Assembly: GCF_014174395.1 (NCBI RefSeq)
Contig: NZ_JABEQD010000001.1
Coordinates: forward strand, 62,001 to 126,000
Origin: Gluconacetobacter aggeris
Lineage (GTDB): Bacteria; Pseudomonadota; Alphaproteobacteria; Acetobacterales; Acetobacteraceae
Direction of reading: 5' to 3'
Length of the DNA: 64,000 nucleotides
Below are positions 35,937 through 44,479 of this stretch, piece after piece (position 1 is the first letter of the stretch; each line of letters begins with the position of its first letter). Below the pieces are notes generated by a model. The model did not search any database. It was not told the DNA's origin and saw only the letters and a list, made by a program, of their open reading frames with translations. The position numbers and the translations under genes were made by a program.

Positions 35937-36998
35937 ATGACGACAAGGATCGCTGTGGCGCGGCTGCCCGCGCGCGGACAGAATGAGGGTTATCCGACGT
36001 TGCAGATACTGCGCCTGCTCGTCGGTATCAGCATTTTCATCGGTCATTGGTCGGAGCCCTATGTTGCGCGGCTGTTGCCGCAGGGGCAGATCCCGATCGA
36101 CATTTTTTTCATGATCGAGGGCTTTCTCTCGATGCGTTATCTGTCGCAGCCGGCTGTCATGGCTGCGAACAGGTGGCGGGTTGTCGGTGACCGCATCGCC
36201 CATGTCTACCCGATATATGCAATAGCCCTTGTCGCGGGCCTCTGCGCCTTCGCGCCCTTTGCATTCGCCAATGCGGACGGGTGGACGGTTGCGAACTGGA
36301 TCGGCGCCTTTTTCTCGGGCCTGGTCCTGCTGCCGGTCTTCTCGACGCTTGTCCATGGCTCGGTCTTTCCGCTCAATCCGCCGAGCTGGGCCATCGTGCT
36401 GGAACTGTTCGGCTTTGCGTTTCTGGCGTTTCTGCGCGTTCCCGGTTCTCCGCGACGGCTGTTCGCGGTGTGGGCCGGTGCGGTGTCGGTCTGCCTTGTG
36501 CTGGCCGCGGTCTGGCATGATCCCAATGCAGGCTGGTCCACGGTGCATTATTGGGGCGGGTGGCCCCGGATGAGCCTGGGGTTCTTCGGTGGGGCGCTGT
36601 TGTGGCATCTCCATGACCGCTATGGCGCGCGCACCCCGAAGCTCCACCCGGTCTGCGTTCTCGCGTCATTCATGGGCATGCTCCTGCTGACGACCCGCTT
36701 TATCGGCTGGCCGTTGCTGGGTGTCGGCGTGCCGCTGCTGGTCTGGTTTGGGGCTTCCTGCGCGCGCCCGGCCTGGCTCGACGCCATTGCCCCCGATGCC
36801 GGGCGGAAGGCGCTTGCTGTCTATCTGCTCGGTTATCCCGTCATGATGATCTGGCGCGTCGAGGGTATACATGTCGCTATGCCGCTATCGTTCGCCGGGA
36901 GCCTGGCGGAGTTCGCCGTGGTTCTTGGCAGCTTGCTGGCGGCCAGTGTGGCCATCGCGCGCCTGCAGAAAAACAGCGGCCAGCAAATGCGGAGTTGA
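35937..36998 (+). CDS. Acyltransferase 3 family membrane protein
   Basis: 353 residues with about ten membrane helices. The family N-terminus is YPTLQILRLLVGISIFIGHW; the His of IGHW corresponds to the active-site His of OafA/NodX-type O-acetyltransferases. Then IDIFFMIEGFL, the RRxxR-like region NRWRVVGDRIAHVYPIYAIAL, PPSWAIVLELFGF, and a late YLLGYP. Acts at the inner membrane on surface polysaccharides or peptidoglycan; the acceptor is not deducible. Stands alone, with AAGGA before its ATG and a dispersed repeat just upstream. Confidence 0.8.
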   Translation: MTTRIAVARLPARGQNEGYPTLQILRLLVGISIFIGHWSEPYVARLLPQGQIPIDIFFMIEGFLSMRYLSQPAVMAANRWRVVGDRIAHVYPIYAIALVAGLCAFAPFAFANADGWTVANWIGAFFSGLVLLPVFSTLVHGSVFPLNPPSWAIVLELFGFAFLAFLRVPGSPRRLFAVWAGAVSVCLVLAAVWHDPNAGWSTVHYWGGWPRMSLGFFGGALLWHLHDRYGARTPKLHPVCVLASFMGMLLLTTRFIGWPLLGVGVPLLVWFGASCARPAWLDAIAPDAGRKALAVYLLGYPVMMIWRVEGIHVAMPLSFAGSLAEFAVVLGSLLAASVAIARLQKNSGQQMRS

Positions 36999-37139
36999 AT
37001 GTGTCGGGAATGGCTGTGGACGGAGGGCGCTTGTTGGGGAAACCGTGCTTTCCCCCTCCCCCGCCATTTCCGTCGCTGGCCGCCTGATCACGCGATCGCA
37101 CCGTGCGCCTTATGATCGGTATCGGGTCAAGCGGACGTT

Positions 37140-37232
37140 TTATCGCTTGGCCAGTTCCTGAACGGCCGCCTGTTCCCGCAGCGTCTCACGCGCCAGTTGC
37201 ATCTGGCGCTCCCGTTCGAGATTGCGTTTCAC
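37140..37232 (-). CDS. Possible 30-residue peptide after the PepSY gene
   Basis: A GTG-initiated frame beginning three bases after the PepSY stop encodes VKRNLERERQMQLARETLRE and ends ...ELAKR: almost pure charged amphipathic helix with no low-quality stretches. It is too short for most gene finders. It could be a genuine small protein translated by reinitiation, or the tail of an ancestral longer PepSY protein separated by a frameshift. The ribosome binding site is weak. Confidence 0.35.
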   Translation of the reverse strand: MKRNLERERQMQLARETLREQAAVQELAKR

Positions 37233-37235
37233 CTT

Positions 37236-38420
37236 TTATTGCCGCCGCGGGACCGGGCGTGGCGCGCCTGCATGCGGTCTGGGGTGCCGGCGGCGTCCGG
37301 CACGGCGGCTACCCGGGTCTTGCGTGTGGCGGCGGCGCAGGACCCACATGACGCCGCCGGAGAGCGAGAAGAAGAACAGGGCGGCGCCGGCGAGGCCGAC
37401 GGCGGTGCGCCACAGGCCGGCGATGACGGCGGGGCCGGCCAGCTTGGCCTCGTGCAGCGTGTGCAGCCATATGAAGGTCAGTTCGCCCGTGCGCTGCCGG
37501 CCGGGATCGCGGGTGAAGCGCACCGTGTCGGCATCGGCGTCATAGCGCACGGTGGCCGGGCGGTTGGGGCCGTAGGCGGGCAGGATGATGGTGAAGGATT
37601 GCTCGGCCGGGCGGGCGCCCAGGCGGGCCGAGGTCAGGATTGCGTCGGGCATCTGGGCCTGCACGGCGGCCATGGCGGTGTCCAGCCCCTGCTCGCCGGG
37701 GATGGCGGGCGTGTGGCCGGCATGGTGTGTGTGGGTGTGGGCCGGGCGGTCGCCACCCTGGATGCCGAAGAGCGGGCGGGCGAAGGGGAAGGCCAGGACC
37801 GTGCCGCTGAGGGCCAGGAACAGCATGATCCCCGACGTCCAGAAGCCCAGGCTGAGATGGGTTTCGCGCCACAGGCGATAGCCCCTGGCGCGGGGGGAGA
37901 TCGTGATCGTGCGGCGCCATTTGCCCGATGCCCACAAGGCCGGATGCGGCCACCACAGGATCAGCCCGGTGATGGCCATTACGCTCAGCAGCACGCCCAT
38001 GATTCCGGTCGCGTTCTGGCCGTAGGGCAGCAGCAGCAGGTCGGCGTGCAGATTGTGCAGCACGCGCAGGATATGCGGCACGATGTGGGTGCGCAGGATT
38101 ACGGCGTGGGTTGGGTCGACCATCACCTCGAATTCCGGGTGGCGCTCGCCGGCCGGGCCGAAGGCGACGACCGCGCTGTCGCCCGGCCAGCGTGGCGGGT
38201 CGAAGCGCAGGGGCAGCGTGCCGGCGGGGGCCGCGCTGCGGGCGGCGGCGATCATGGCCTCGGCGCCGATGCCCGGCGCGGGCGTCGCCCCAGGGGGCGG
38301 AACGGCGGGACGGCCGGCCAGCAGCAGCGGCAGGACCACCAGCAGGAGCCCGGTCAGGCCCTGCAACGCGAACGGCAGGATCAGGCCCAGCCCGATCCAG
38401 CGATGAATTTTCCGAAGCAC
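37236..38420 (-). CDS. PepSY-associated transmembrane protein, iron-regulated
   Basis: 394 residues, four or more membrane helices with two PepSY-like periplasmic regions. Landmarks: LRKIHRWIGLGLILPFALQG at the N-terminus, VLHNLHADLLL near 150, LWRETHLSLGFWTSGIMLFL near 215 and WLHTLHEAKLAGPAVIAGLW near 330; the histidines in helices are those thought to bind heme in PiuB/FsrB-type ferric-siderophore reductases. It starts with GTG at 38420, 10 bp from a Fur box, so iron repression is likely. A His-rich loop (HTHTHHAGH) lies near 250. No TonB receptor is adjacent. Confidence 0.85.
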   Translation of the reverse strand: MLRKIHRWIGLGLILPFALQGLTGLLLVVLPLLLAGRPAVPPPGATPAPGIGAEAMIAAARSAAPAGTLPLRFDPPRWPGDSAVVAFGPAGERHPEFEVMVDPTHAVILRTHIVPHILRVLHNLHADLLLLPYGQNATGIMGVLLSVMAITGLILWWPHPALWASGKWRRTITISPRARGYRLWRETHLSLGFWTSGIMLFLALSGTVLAFPFARPLFGIQGGDRPAHTHTHHAGHTPAIPGEQGLDTAMAAVQAQMPDAILTSARLGARPAEQSFTIILPAYGPNRPATVRYDADADTVRFTRDPGRQRTGELTFIWLHTLHEAKLAGPAVIAGLWRTAVGLAGAALFFFSLSGGVMWVLRRRHTQDPGSRRAGRRRHPRPHAGAPRPVPRRQ

Positions 38421-38430
38421 GCGCCACCAC

Positions 38431-38449
38431 GATAATGCGAATTATTCTC
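38431..38449. promoter_or_regulatory. Fur box upstream of PepSY gene
   Basis: GATAATGCGAATTATTCTC matches 15 of 19 positions of the classical Fur consensus (GATAATGATAATCATTATC). It ends 10 bp from the GTG start, so bound Fur would block the promoter or ribosome entry. Confidence 0.7.
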
Positions 38450-38892
38450 ACGTTATCGAACGGGCAACGTTCGTGCAAGATCTGCGGGTTGATTGCAGGC
38501 TGTCGGATCGGGTGCAATCGTAACAATTGGTGTCGGCAGTTTATGCGGCAATCAGCGGTGCGGAGCGTCCATTCGGGTGTGACGCTGGCGAGAGCATGGC
38601 GGCGGACGCAGGTAAAGCCCATGGCGGGCCTGATGGCAGCATGGCCGGCGGGCGGCGTGACGGGGCATCGATTTCATGCTGACCGTTCCGGCCGGGGTGG
38701 CACGGGCCTTTCAACGCGGGTTCGCATACACGTCGCCACCGCCGTTCGGTGCCGGCCGGCCCGAGACGGCTCCGTCGATGATCCTGGTGTGCTATCATGC
38801 GGGGATCGCGCAGCTTCCCGCCACGCGCGAAAGGCAGGCATGCAGGGCCGCCGCCTGTCCGTTCATCAGGTTCTGAACCCGGAGGTCCGCTC
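38450..38892. other. Intergenic region upstream of the SnoaL-like gene
   Basis: 443 bp separating divergent genes. Short plus-strand frames (for example 38676-38876) show no recognisable protein and no ribosome binding site. I see no repeat or hairpin. It presumably carries the promoter of the 38893 gene. Confidence 0.45.
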
Positions 38893-39357
38893 ATGTCTCG
38901 CCCGCCTTTTCCGCCCTTCGATACCGAAACCGCCGCGCTGAAGGCGCGTCTGGCCGAAGATGCCTGGAACAGTCGCGACCCGCAGAAGGTCGCGCTGGCC
39001 TATACGCCCGACAGCCAGTGGCGCAATCGCACGGAGTTTCTTTGCGGCAGGGAGGAAATCGTCCTGTTCCTGACCCGCAAATGGGCGCGGGAGCAGGAGT
39101 ACCGGCTGATCAAAGAGGTCTGGGCGTTCCGCGAAAACCGGATTGCGGTACGCTTCGCCTATGAATGGCATGACGAGACGGGCCAGTGGTTCCGTTCCCA
39201 CGGCAATGAAAACTGGGAGTTCGACGAGGCCGGGCTGATGCGCCGTCGCGTCGCCTCGATCAACGATCAGCCGATTTCGGCGGAACAGCGCCTATTCCAC
39301 TGGCCGCAAGGGAGACGCCCGGACGACCATCCCTCGCTCTCGGAACTGGGTTTGTAG
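38893..39357 (+). CDS. DUF1348 / SnoaL-like (NTF2 fold) protein
   Basis: 154 residues with the DUF1348 signature: [60 protein letters not shown] and [21 protein letters not shown], ending in the family motif [17 protein letters not shown]. The cone-shaped NTF2 fold usually binds small hydrophobic ligands; the reaction is unknown. ATG 38893 has GGAGGT upstream, which fixes the start. It is the last host-type gene before the GTPase island. Confidence 0.85.
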   Translation: MSRPPFPPFDTETAALKARLAEDAWNSRDPQKVALAYTPDSQWRNRTEFLCGREEIVLFLTRKWAREQEYRLIKEVWAFRENRIAVRFAYEWHDETGQWFRSHGNENWEFDEAGLMRRRVASINDQPISAEQRLFHWPQGRRPDDHPSLSELGL

Positions 39358-39476
39358 AACGTGTGGGCGGGTGGGGGCGATGCCCTACGTCCTTTGGAGC
39401 GGCCGGGGGTCGTGAAGAACGACCGCTTTGCGGGGCAGACATGACTATGACCAGAGGCCGGCATGAGGGCGGATAC

Positions 39477-39511
39477 CGCCTGTCTACACGCATAGCAGAC
39501 AGGCGTTTTTT
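39477..39511 (+). terminator. Rho-independent terminator at the left edge of the GTPase island
   Basis: CGCCTGTCT-N11-AGACAGGCG followed by TTTTTT: a 9-bp perfect stem and a U-tract. It closes the DUF1348 transcript and insulates the GTPase operon. Downstream of it (39512-39788) base composition drops and no gene is seen; that stretch must contain the operon's promoter. Confidence 0.8.
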
Positions 39512-39788
39512 GCAGGCAAGCTGACGGTCCGATACTGAGAATAAAAAACTAACAAGATAGATCGCCAGAGATGGACGGTTCGAAAAAAAGCGCCTCTTTC
39601 ACGCTTGAGTGAACATCACAATCTATTGATGCTATCATGTGGGGAAGAAGTCTGAATAGGGTTTCGGACCGTCCACATGCATGACGATATGCTTGTCAGT
39701 CGTCATCTTGAAACAAACAGAGGCAGCTTGAATAGACCGCAACGAACTGTTACTGTTAGGCTTTCTAAAATATTTTGTAGTTCAGGAA

Positions 39789-41594
39789 ATGGATGCAACT
39801 GGCTGCCCTGCAATGATAAATGACCGCCACCATTTTTTAAGTCTCGTCGACAAAATGGTCAAAATTCAAGGTCTTTCGAACTCCAGGAACTACACGGGAG
39901 CACTGGCGCACGTGTCGTCCACCCTTCATGAGGCTCTGGACCGCGTGAAAGAAGAGGGAGCGTTACTCCCACCCAGCCACCCTTTGAACGAGGCACGAGG
40001 GAGATGGCTACAGGCGATAAATGATATTCAGTGCATCTGGTCTGATGAATTAACGTCTTTGAAGCAACGCAGCGAGTTCACAACCAAGCGTGGTCACGGC
40101 CACATGGTCTGCGTTTTTGGAAAAGTGAAGGCCGGCAAGTCGTCATTGGGAAATTTTGTCGCCTATGGGGTTCCGACGCCTACGAAAGAGGACATAGAAG
40201 GGGCAACTCCAAGGCCAGAGTTCTTTTATGAAGCTGGCGGCGGTGTCAATGAGGCAATGTCCACCGACAAAATGGCCCGCCAGCAGTGTTTTGGTATAGG
40301 CGTCGGCGAAACGACGTCCTCAATCCAGGGCTTCACATTGCCCGGCTTCACTTGGGTAGATACTCCAGGTGTTCATTCTGTGAACGAAGAGAATGGAAAA
40401 CTGGCTTCCCGATACGTCGATGCCGCTGACCTTGTCATCTACACCCTGAACTCCAGCAGTCCGGAACGCAGATCAGATCTTGAGGAAATCGTCCGGCTTC
40501 TTGGTCGGGGGAAGCCGCTACTCATTGTCATTACGGCCAGTGATGTTCTCGACGACGACGAAGGGCCAGATGGTGAACTCATCCAGGCCACTCTCATGAA
40601 GTCCGACAGCATCCGTAGAGAACAATGTGAGAGGGTCAGGGCTCTTATCGAGGGTGCCGTTGGAGAAAGCGGCATTGAAGCATGCGACTTCTCGGTCTTG
40701 TCCTTGTCAGTTCGTTTCGCATCTGAAGGTCAGGTCTCGGAAGTTGAAAGGTGGAGTGAGAGTGGGATGGAAGAGTTCTTCTCGATCCTGATAGAAAAAT
40801 TCAAATCCCATGGAATGGACAGCCGGTCCAAAGCCACCCTCAATGACCTGAAGACATGCCTCAGCAAGACATCCGACAGCCTGAAAGCATATCAGTCCCC
40901 TTGCGCACTTTTCGAGAGGGAAATCCGTCAGAAAGAAAAGGAAGTCCGGATCGAGTGTCAGGCCACTGAATCCGCGATGAACCATGAACTCAGGCCGATC
41001 ACGCATCAGATGGTCAGCAAATACGCCGGTGAGCAGCGTAATATGATGCTGAAAAACGACTTACGTGAGGCCTTTCGACATTCTCTAGGAGAAAACGGAA
41101 AGCTATTGTTTGGTATTTTCGGCCGTGACGGAGGAATTAGTTCATTCAAGGTCAAGCTGAAGAAGCCGAGTGGGATACCGCTCTATAAGGAAATCAAGGA
41201 AACAACCACGCATGAGAGCCATCTTGGGAGCAACATCACCGCGGCGGTCGGTACTGCTATCGGTGGTTACTTGGGGGTGGGTCTTTTCAGCCTTGTCACG
41301 GCCCCTGTGGGAGGCCTCATAGGCAAGGCGGCTGGTTCCCTTCTGGATGGACCCCGAAAAGTTACCGTCAGCCATGGTTTCAATACGGCAGAGGTCTTTA
41401 ACGGAGCCTACCGGCAGATCGAAGAATGGTCGAAAGCCGCCAGGACACAGTTGCAGGAAACACTCAACGAGTGGATCACCAACAGAAATCAGACCTCACT
41501 GTCTTTTTTTATCGATAAAATCCGCGGCCTTGAAGCCAGCGTGAACCAGAGCGTACTGAGCATTCAAGAGGAACTAGTTAATGGAAATCCCTGA
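39789..41594 (+). CDS. Dynamin-like GTPase A of a two-gene module
   Basis: 601 residues. GTPase motifs: G1 GKVKAGKSS at 111-119, G2 threonine in ETTSS near 175, G3 DTPG at 191-194, and an atypical G4 (TASD near 249-252 instead of NKxD). A helical region rich in charged residues follows (350-430), then a hydrophobic glycine-rich segment at 482-520 (AAVGTAIGGYLGVGLFSLVT) that could insert in or touch a membrane, and a C-terminal helical bundle. This order (GTPase, stalk, membrane paddle, stalk) is the layout of bacterial dynamins. It overlaps the next GTPase by 14 bases. Lower G+C than neighbours. The most similar described systems I know are LeoABC/Eleos; assignment is inference. Confidence 0.75.
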   Translation: MDATGCPAMINDRHHFLSLVDKMVKIQGLSNSRNYTGALAHVSSTLHEALDRVKEEGALLPPSHPLNEARGRWLQAINDIQCIWSDELTSLKQRSEFTTKRGHGHMVCVFGKVKAGKSSLGNFVAYGVPTPTKEDIEGATPRPEFFYEAGGGVNEAMSTDKMARQQCFGIGVGETTSSIQGFTLPGFTWVDTPGVHSVNEENGKLASRYVDAADLVIYTLNSSSPERRSDLEEIVRLLGRGKPLLIVITASDVLDDDEGPDGELIQATLMKSDSIRREQCERVRALIEGAVGESGIEACDFSVLSLSVRFASEGQVSEVERWSESGMEEFFSILIEKFKSHGMDSRSKATLNDLKTCLSKTSDSLKAYQSPCALFEREIRQKEKEVRIECQATESAMNHELRPITHQMVSKYAGEQRNMMLKNDLREAFRHSLGENGKLLFGIFGRDGGISSFKVKLKKPSGIPLYKEIKETTTHESHLGSNITAAVGTAIGGYLGVGLFSLVTAPVGGLIGKAAGSLLDGPRKVTVSHGFNTAEVFNGAYRQIEEWSKAARTQLQETLNEWITNRNQTSLSFFIDKIRGLEASVNQSVLSIQEELVNGNP

Positions 41595-43224
41595 TTTCGA
41601 TAACATCCTGACCACTTTCGAGAAAGTCAGACCTGTCGTCAAATACTGGCTTGGACCGGAGAAAGAGGAAGAGATGGCTGCCAATCTGACAGCCAAATCC
41701 AAGACCGATCGGCCTCGGATCATGGTCTATGGAGTCTATAATGCAGGTAAAAGTACTTTGCTCAATGCTCTGATGGGAGCCGAGAAGGCTTCAATGGCCG
41801 ATCGCCCGGAAACCGCAGAAGTCAAGGGATATGACTGGAAAGGATATTCTCTTCTGGATACCCCTGGCATAGACGCGCCGATCGAGCATGAAGAAGTCAC
41901 TGAGGACTCTCTCAACCAGAGCGACGTGGTTCTGTTCGTAGTCGCAGCAGGAGGTACGGCAGCCGAAAATGCCACATGGGAAGCTATGGTGGACATTGTC
42001 GCCAGAAATCGCCGGGTCATGCTGGTCATCAACGACAAGCTGGGTCTCGAGCGCGATAGTGAGGATTTCCTGACTGTTATTGATGGCGCACGGGCCCACA
42101 TGCAGATGGCAGCAGACAAGGCAGGGGTCCAGGACATCCTCGAGACGGTGCCTGTCAGCGTCGTAAACGCCCGCACAGCACTCAAAGGTCGTCTTGAGGA
42201 TAAGAATCTCCTCATCAAACGAAGTGGGCTGGAGCAGCTTGAGCAAAAGCTGGCGGCCTTTCTTGATACCTGCGATTTCGCTACCGTCTGCCGTTCCGCT
42301 GCCAAGGATGTCCAAGACCTGATCGATGCCGCCGGCCGGAGCCTGGAAGAAAAGCAAGGCACTCGGGAAAGCAAAAATGTAGAGGAGCTTGACCAGGGTG
42401 TTCGCAAAGGTAAGGAGAGGATCCGGACCAGGACAGGAACGGCCCTCGATACAGCGGTCGTCAACAATAAGCCTCGCGTGGCCGCCTATTGCCGTTCGAA
42501 GGCGGAAGATGTCGGATATCCACCCGACGAACTCAACGCGATTACTGAGCAGATGGAGAAGAAAGTCTTGGAATCGCTCGTGAAGGAAGCCGAAGAGGTC
42601 TTCCGCGAGCTCGATCAGAACTATCAACCGACCGAGATCTCTTCAATTGGAAGGGTTGGAGCAGGTCACATTCACATGGATATAGGTACGGACGGCGGCC
42701 GCGGGGCCTTGGCAGGCGAACTTACAGAGATGACCAGGAGTCTCGGCCAGCATCTGTCGGGAATATCTTCCCAGGATATGGCCGGAGTGGCGAAGAACGT
42801 TCTGACCTACGGCAAAGAGCTCTCCAAAAAACCAGGACACAATATTCTGAAATCTCTCTTCAAGGGTGTTGGTGAAAAGAAGATTGGCCTAGCTGCCGAG
42901 AAAATCGGTAAGGCGGTTGGACCTGCCTTGGCTATTGGCACCGCTTTGTATTCAGTAGGCCACGCTATATCTCAGGACCGGGCAGAACGACAAGCCAAAG
43001 AGCGGATCATGCAGGCAATCCAAGATGCTGCTGACAACTATCTTTCCACGTTCAAGGACGCAGCAACCCAGTGGGTGAACGAGCAGATCATCGAGATTTT
43101 TTCGGGCATTGATGCGTCTCTACGCGAAAGCAAGGCGGAAATTCTTCAGGAAAATAAAACTTTGGCGCATGACCGCACCATTCTGGCCGAGGGAACCAGG
43201 AAACTCGAAAAAATCTACACCTGA
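41581..43224 (+). CDS. Dynamin-like GTPase B of a two-gene module
   Basis: 547 residues. G1 GVYNAGKS at 51-58, G2 threonine in RPETAE (79), G3 DTPG at 93-96 and a G4-like INDKLG at 150-155. Two long charged helical stretches flank a hydrophobic patch near 440-465 (IGKAVGPALAIGTALYSVGH), again suggesting a membrane-active dynamin fold. ATG 41581 lies within the last codons of GTPase A, so both chains are made in a fixed ratio; paired bacterial dynamins often act as hetero-oligomers (family knowledge). No nuclease, protease or other effector is attached. A role in phage defence or membrane repair is inferred, not shown. Confidence 0.75.
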   Translation: MEIPDFDNILTTFEKVRPVVKYWLGPEKEEEMAANLTAKSKTDRPRIMVYGVYNAGKSTLLNALMGAEKASMADRPETAEVKGYDWKGYSLLDTPGIDAPIEHEEVTEDSLNQSDVVLFVVAAGGTAAENATWEAMVDIVARNRRVMLVINDKLGLERDSEDFLTVIDGARAHMQMAADKAGVQDILETVPVSVVNARTALKGRLEDKNLLIKRSGLEQLEQKLAAFLDTCDFATVCRSAAKDVQDLIDAAGRSLEEKQGTRESKNVEELDQGVRKGKERIRTRTGTALDTAVVNNKPRVAAYCRSKAEDVGYPPDELNAITEQMEKKVLESLVKEAEEVFRELDQNYQPTEISSIGRVGAGHIHMDIGTDGGRGALAGELTEMTRSLGQHLSGISSQDMAGVAKNVLTYGKELSKKPGHNILKSLFKGVGEKKIGLAAEKIGKAVGPALAIGTALYSVGHAISQDRAERQAKERIMQAIQDAADNYLSTFKDAATQWVNEQIIEIFSGIDASLRESKAEILQENKTLAHDRTILAEGTRKLEKIYT

Positions 43225-43309
43225 AGCTTTTGCGAGGTGTTGTTACATATTAATCGAGCTTGTGAGGGAACGAAACAAACATAGAGTTTGTGATCCACAA
43301 GCCAGGCGG

Positions 43310-44278
43310 TTATGCGATGCCGAGCATGCGCATCTTGCGATAGAAGGTGGCGCGGCTGATGCCGAGGGTGCGGGCCGCGCGGGTGACGTTGCCCTGGGTG
43401 GCGGCGAGTGCCGTGCGGAGGACGCTTTCCTCCGCCTTGCGGAAGCTGGGGGAGTCGTCGCCTTCGAGGGCCGAGAGCAGGTTGGGCTGCTCGCGGATCA
43501 TCTCGTCCGTCCAGTGCATCAGCGTACGCGCGGCACGGGTGGCGCCGACCACCTGCCCGTCTTCGTCGATCGCGACCAGCGGGGCGGAGCAGCCATCGGC
43601 CGCGTCCAGCAGCAGCACCTTGCGCCCGTCATAGCGGGTGCGGAACAATTGCTCCTCGATCCGGCGGCCGGCCAGGGTGAGCGTGTCCATCAGCAGGGGG
43701 GCGGCGGGGCGGGACGAATCGCCGTGGAAGGCGGCGAGATTGAGCGCCCCGACCATCTGCCCCTGGGCGTCGAAGATCGGGGTCGCGAAACTGGCCAGCA
43801 GCGACAGGCAGAAACGCCAATGCTCGCCCTGGCCGAGGAAGATCGGATCGCCGTCGCGCACGCAGGTGCCCACGCCGTTGGTGCCGGCGAGGGCCTCGTC
43901 CCACATCGCGCCCTGTAGCAGGCCCATCCGGCGGCAATGGGCCGACTGGGCCTCGTCCGCGCAGCGGGCCAGCAGCGTGGCGTCGGGGTCGGCCAGCAGC
44001 ACCAGCAGGCCCATGGGATAAACCAGGTCGAACAGGCGGCGCATTTCGGGCAGGGCCGCCCGCATCAGCGGGACGGAGCGCCCGCTGACCTGGCGGAATT
44101 CGGCACCGCTGAGAATGTCGGCCGCCCAGCCCTGGGCCGGATCGACATTGTGGGCGGCGGCGCAGCGCTGCCACGAGCGTTCCACCATGAAGCCGCCGGC
44201 GCTGTTTCGCACCGTGCCGGTGCGGCCTCTCAGGAGACCTGCCTGTTCCATCGCCTGCCGCCGCGCCCGCTTCTTCAC
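43310..44278 (-). CDS. GAF-Fis transcriptional regulator lacking the AAA+ domain
   Basis: 322 residues. An AcoR-like N-terminus (VERSWQRCAAAHNVDPAQGW) precedes a GAF domain (about 75-210, with WDEALAGTNGVGTCVRDGDP and WRFCLSLLASFATPIFDAQG), a PAS-like linker (APLVAIDEDGQVVGATRAAR) and a C-terminal Fis helix-turn-helix (LAATQGNVTRAARTLGISRA, near 290). AcoR proteins normally carry a sigma54-activating AAA+ domain between GAF and Fis; it is absent here, so this should act on sigma70 promoters. Starts with GTG; ATG at 44251 is an alternative. Third in line behind the PQQ dehydrogenase and its outer-membrane protein, which it may control. Confidence 0.8.
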   Translation of the reverse strand: MKKRARRQAMEQAGLLRGRTGTVRNSAGGFMVERSWQRCAAAHNVDPAQGWAADILSGAEFRQVSGRSVPLMRAALPEMRRLFDLVYPMGLLVLLADPDATLLARCADEAQSAHCRRMGLLQGAMWDEALAGTNGVGTCVRDGDPIFLGQGEHWRFCLSLLASFATPIFDAQGQMVGALNLAAFHGDSSRPAAPLLMDTLTLAGRRIEEQLFRTRYDGRKVLLLDAADGCSAPLVAIDEDGQVVGATRAARTLMHWTDEMIREQPNLLSALEGDDSPSFRKAEESVLRTALAATQGNVTRAARTLGISRATFYRKMRMLGIA

Positions 44279-44479
44279 AACACGCTATGGAGCGCCGGAC
44301 CGGCCGCATCGGGCCGGCGACGGCGCCCCCACAAGATCTGCCAGGACGTTCCGGTCCTGAATGTACGCATAATACATATACATCTTCTGGCCACCGTCAG
44401 GTCAATGCCCGGCACGGGGCGCGGCGGCAAGAAGTCGTGATGATGGGAACCGGCTACAGGCGGGTTACCGGCGGGCGGG

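Noticed and set aside
38676-38876. A 66-codon plus-strand frame upstream of the DUF1348 gene
   Set aside because: No ribosome binding site, no recognisable motif, and Arg/Ala-rich as expected of random GC-rich DNA.
39512-43309. Attachment-site direct repeats flanking the GTPase island
   Set aside because: I compared both flanks by eye and found only short GC-rich matches expected by chance; no tRNA or integrase is nearby.
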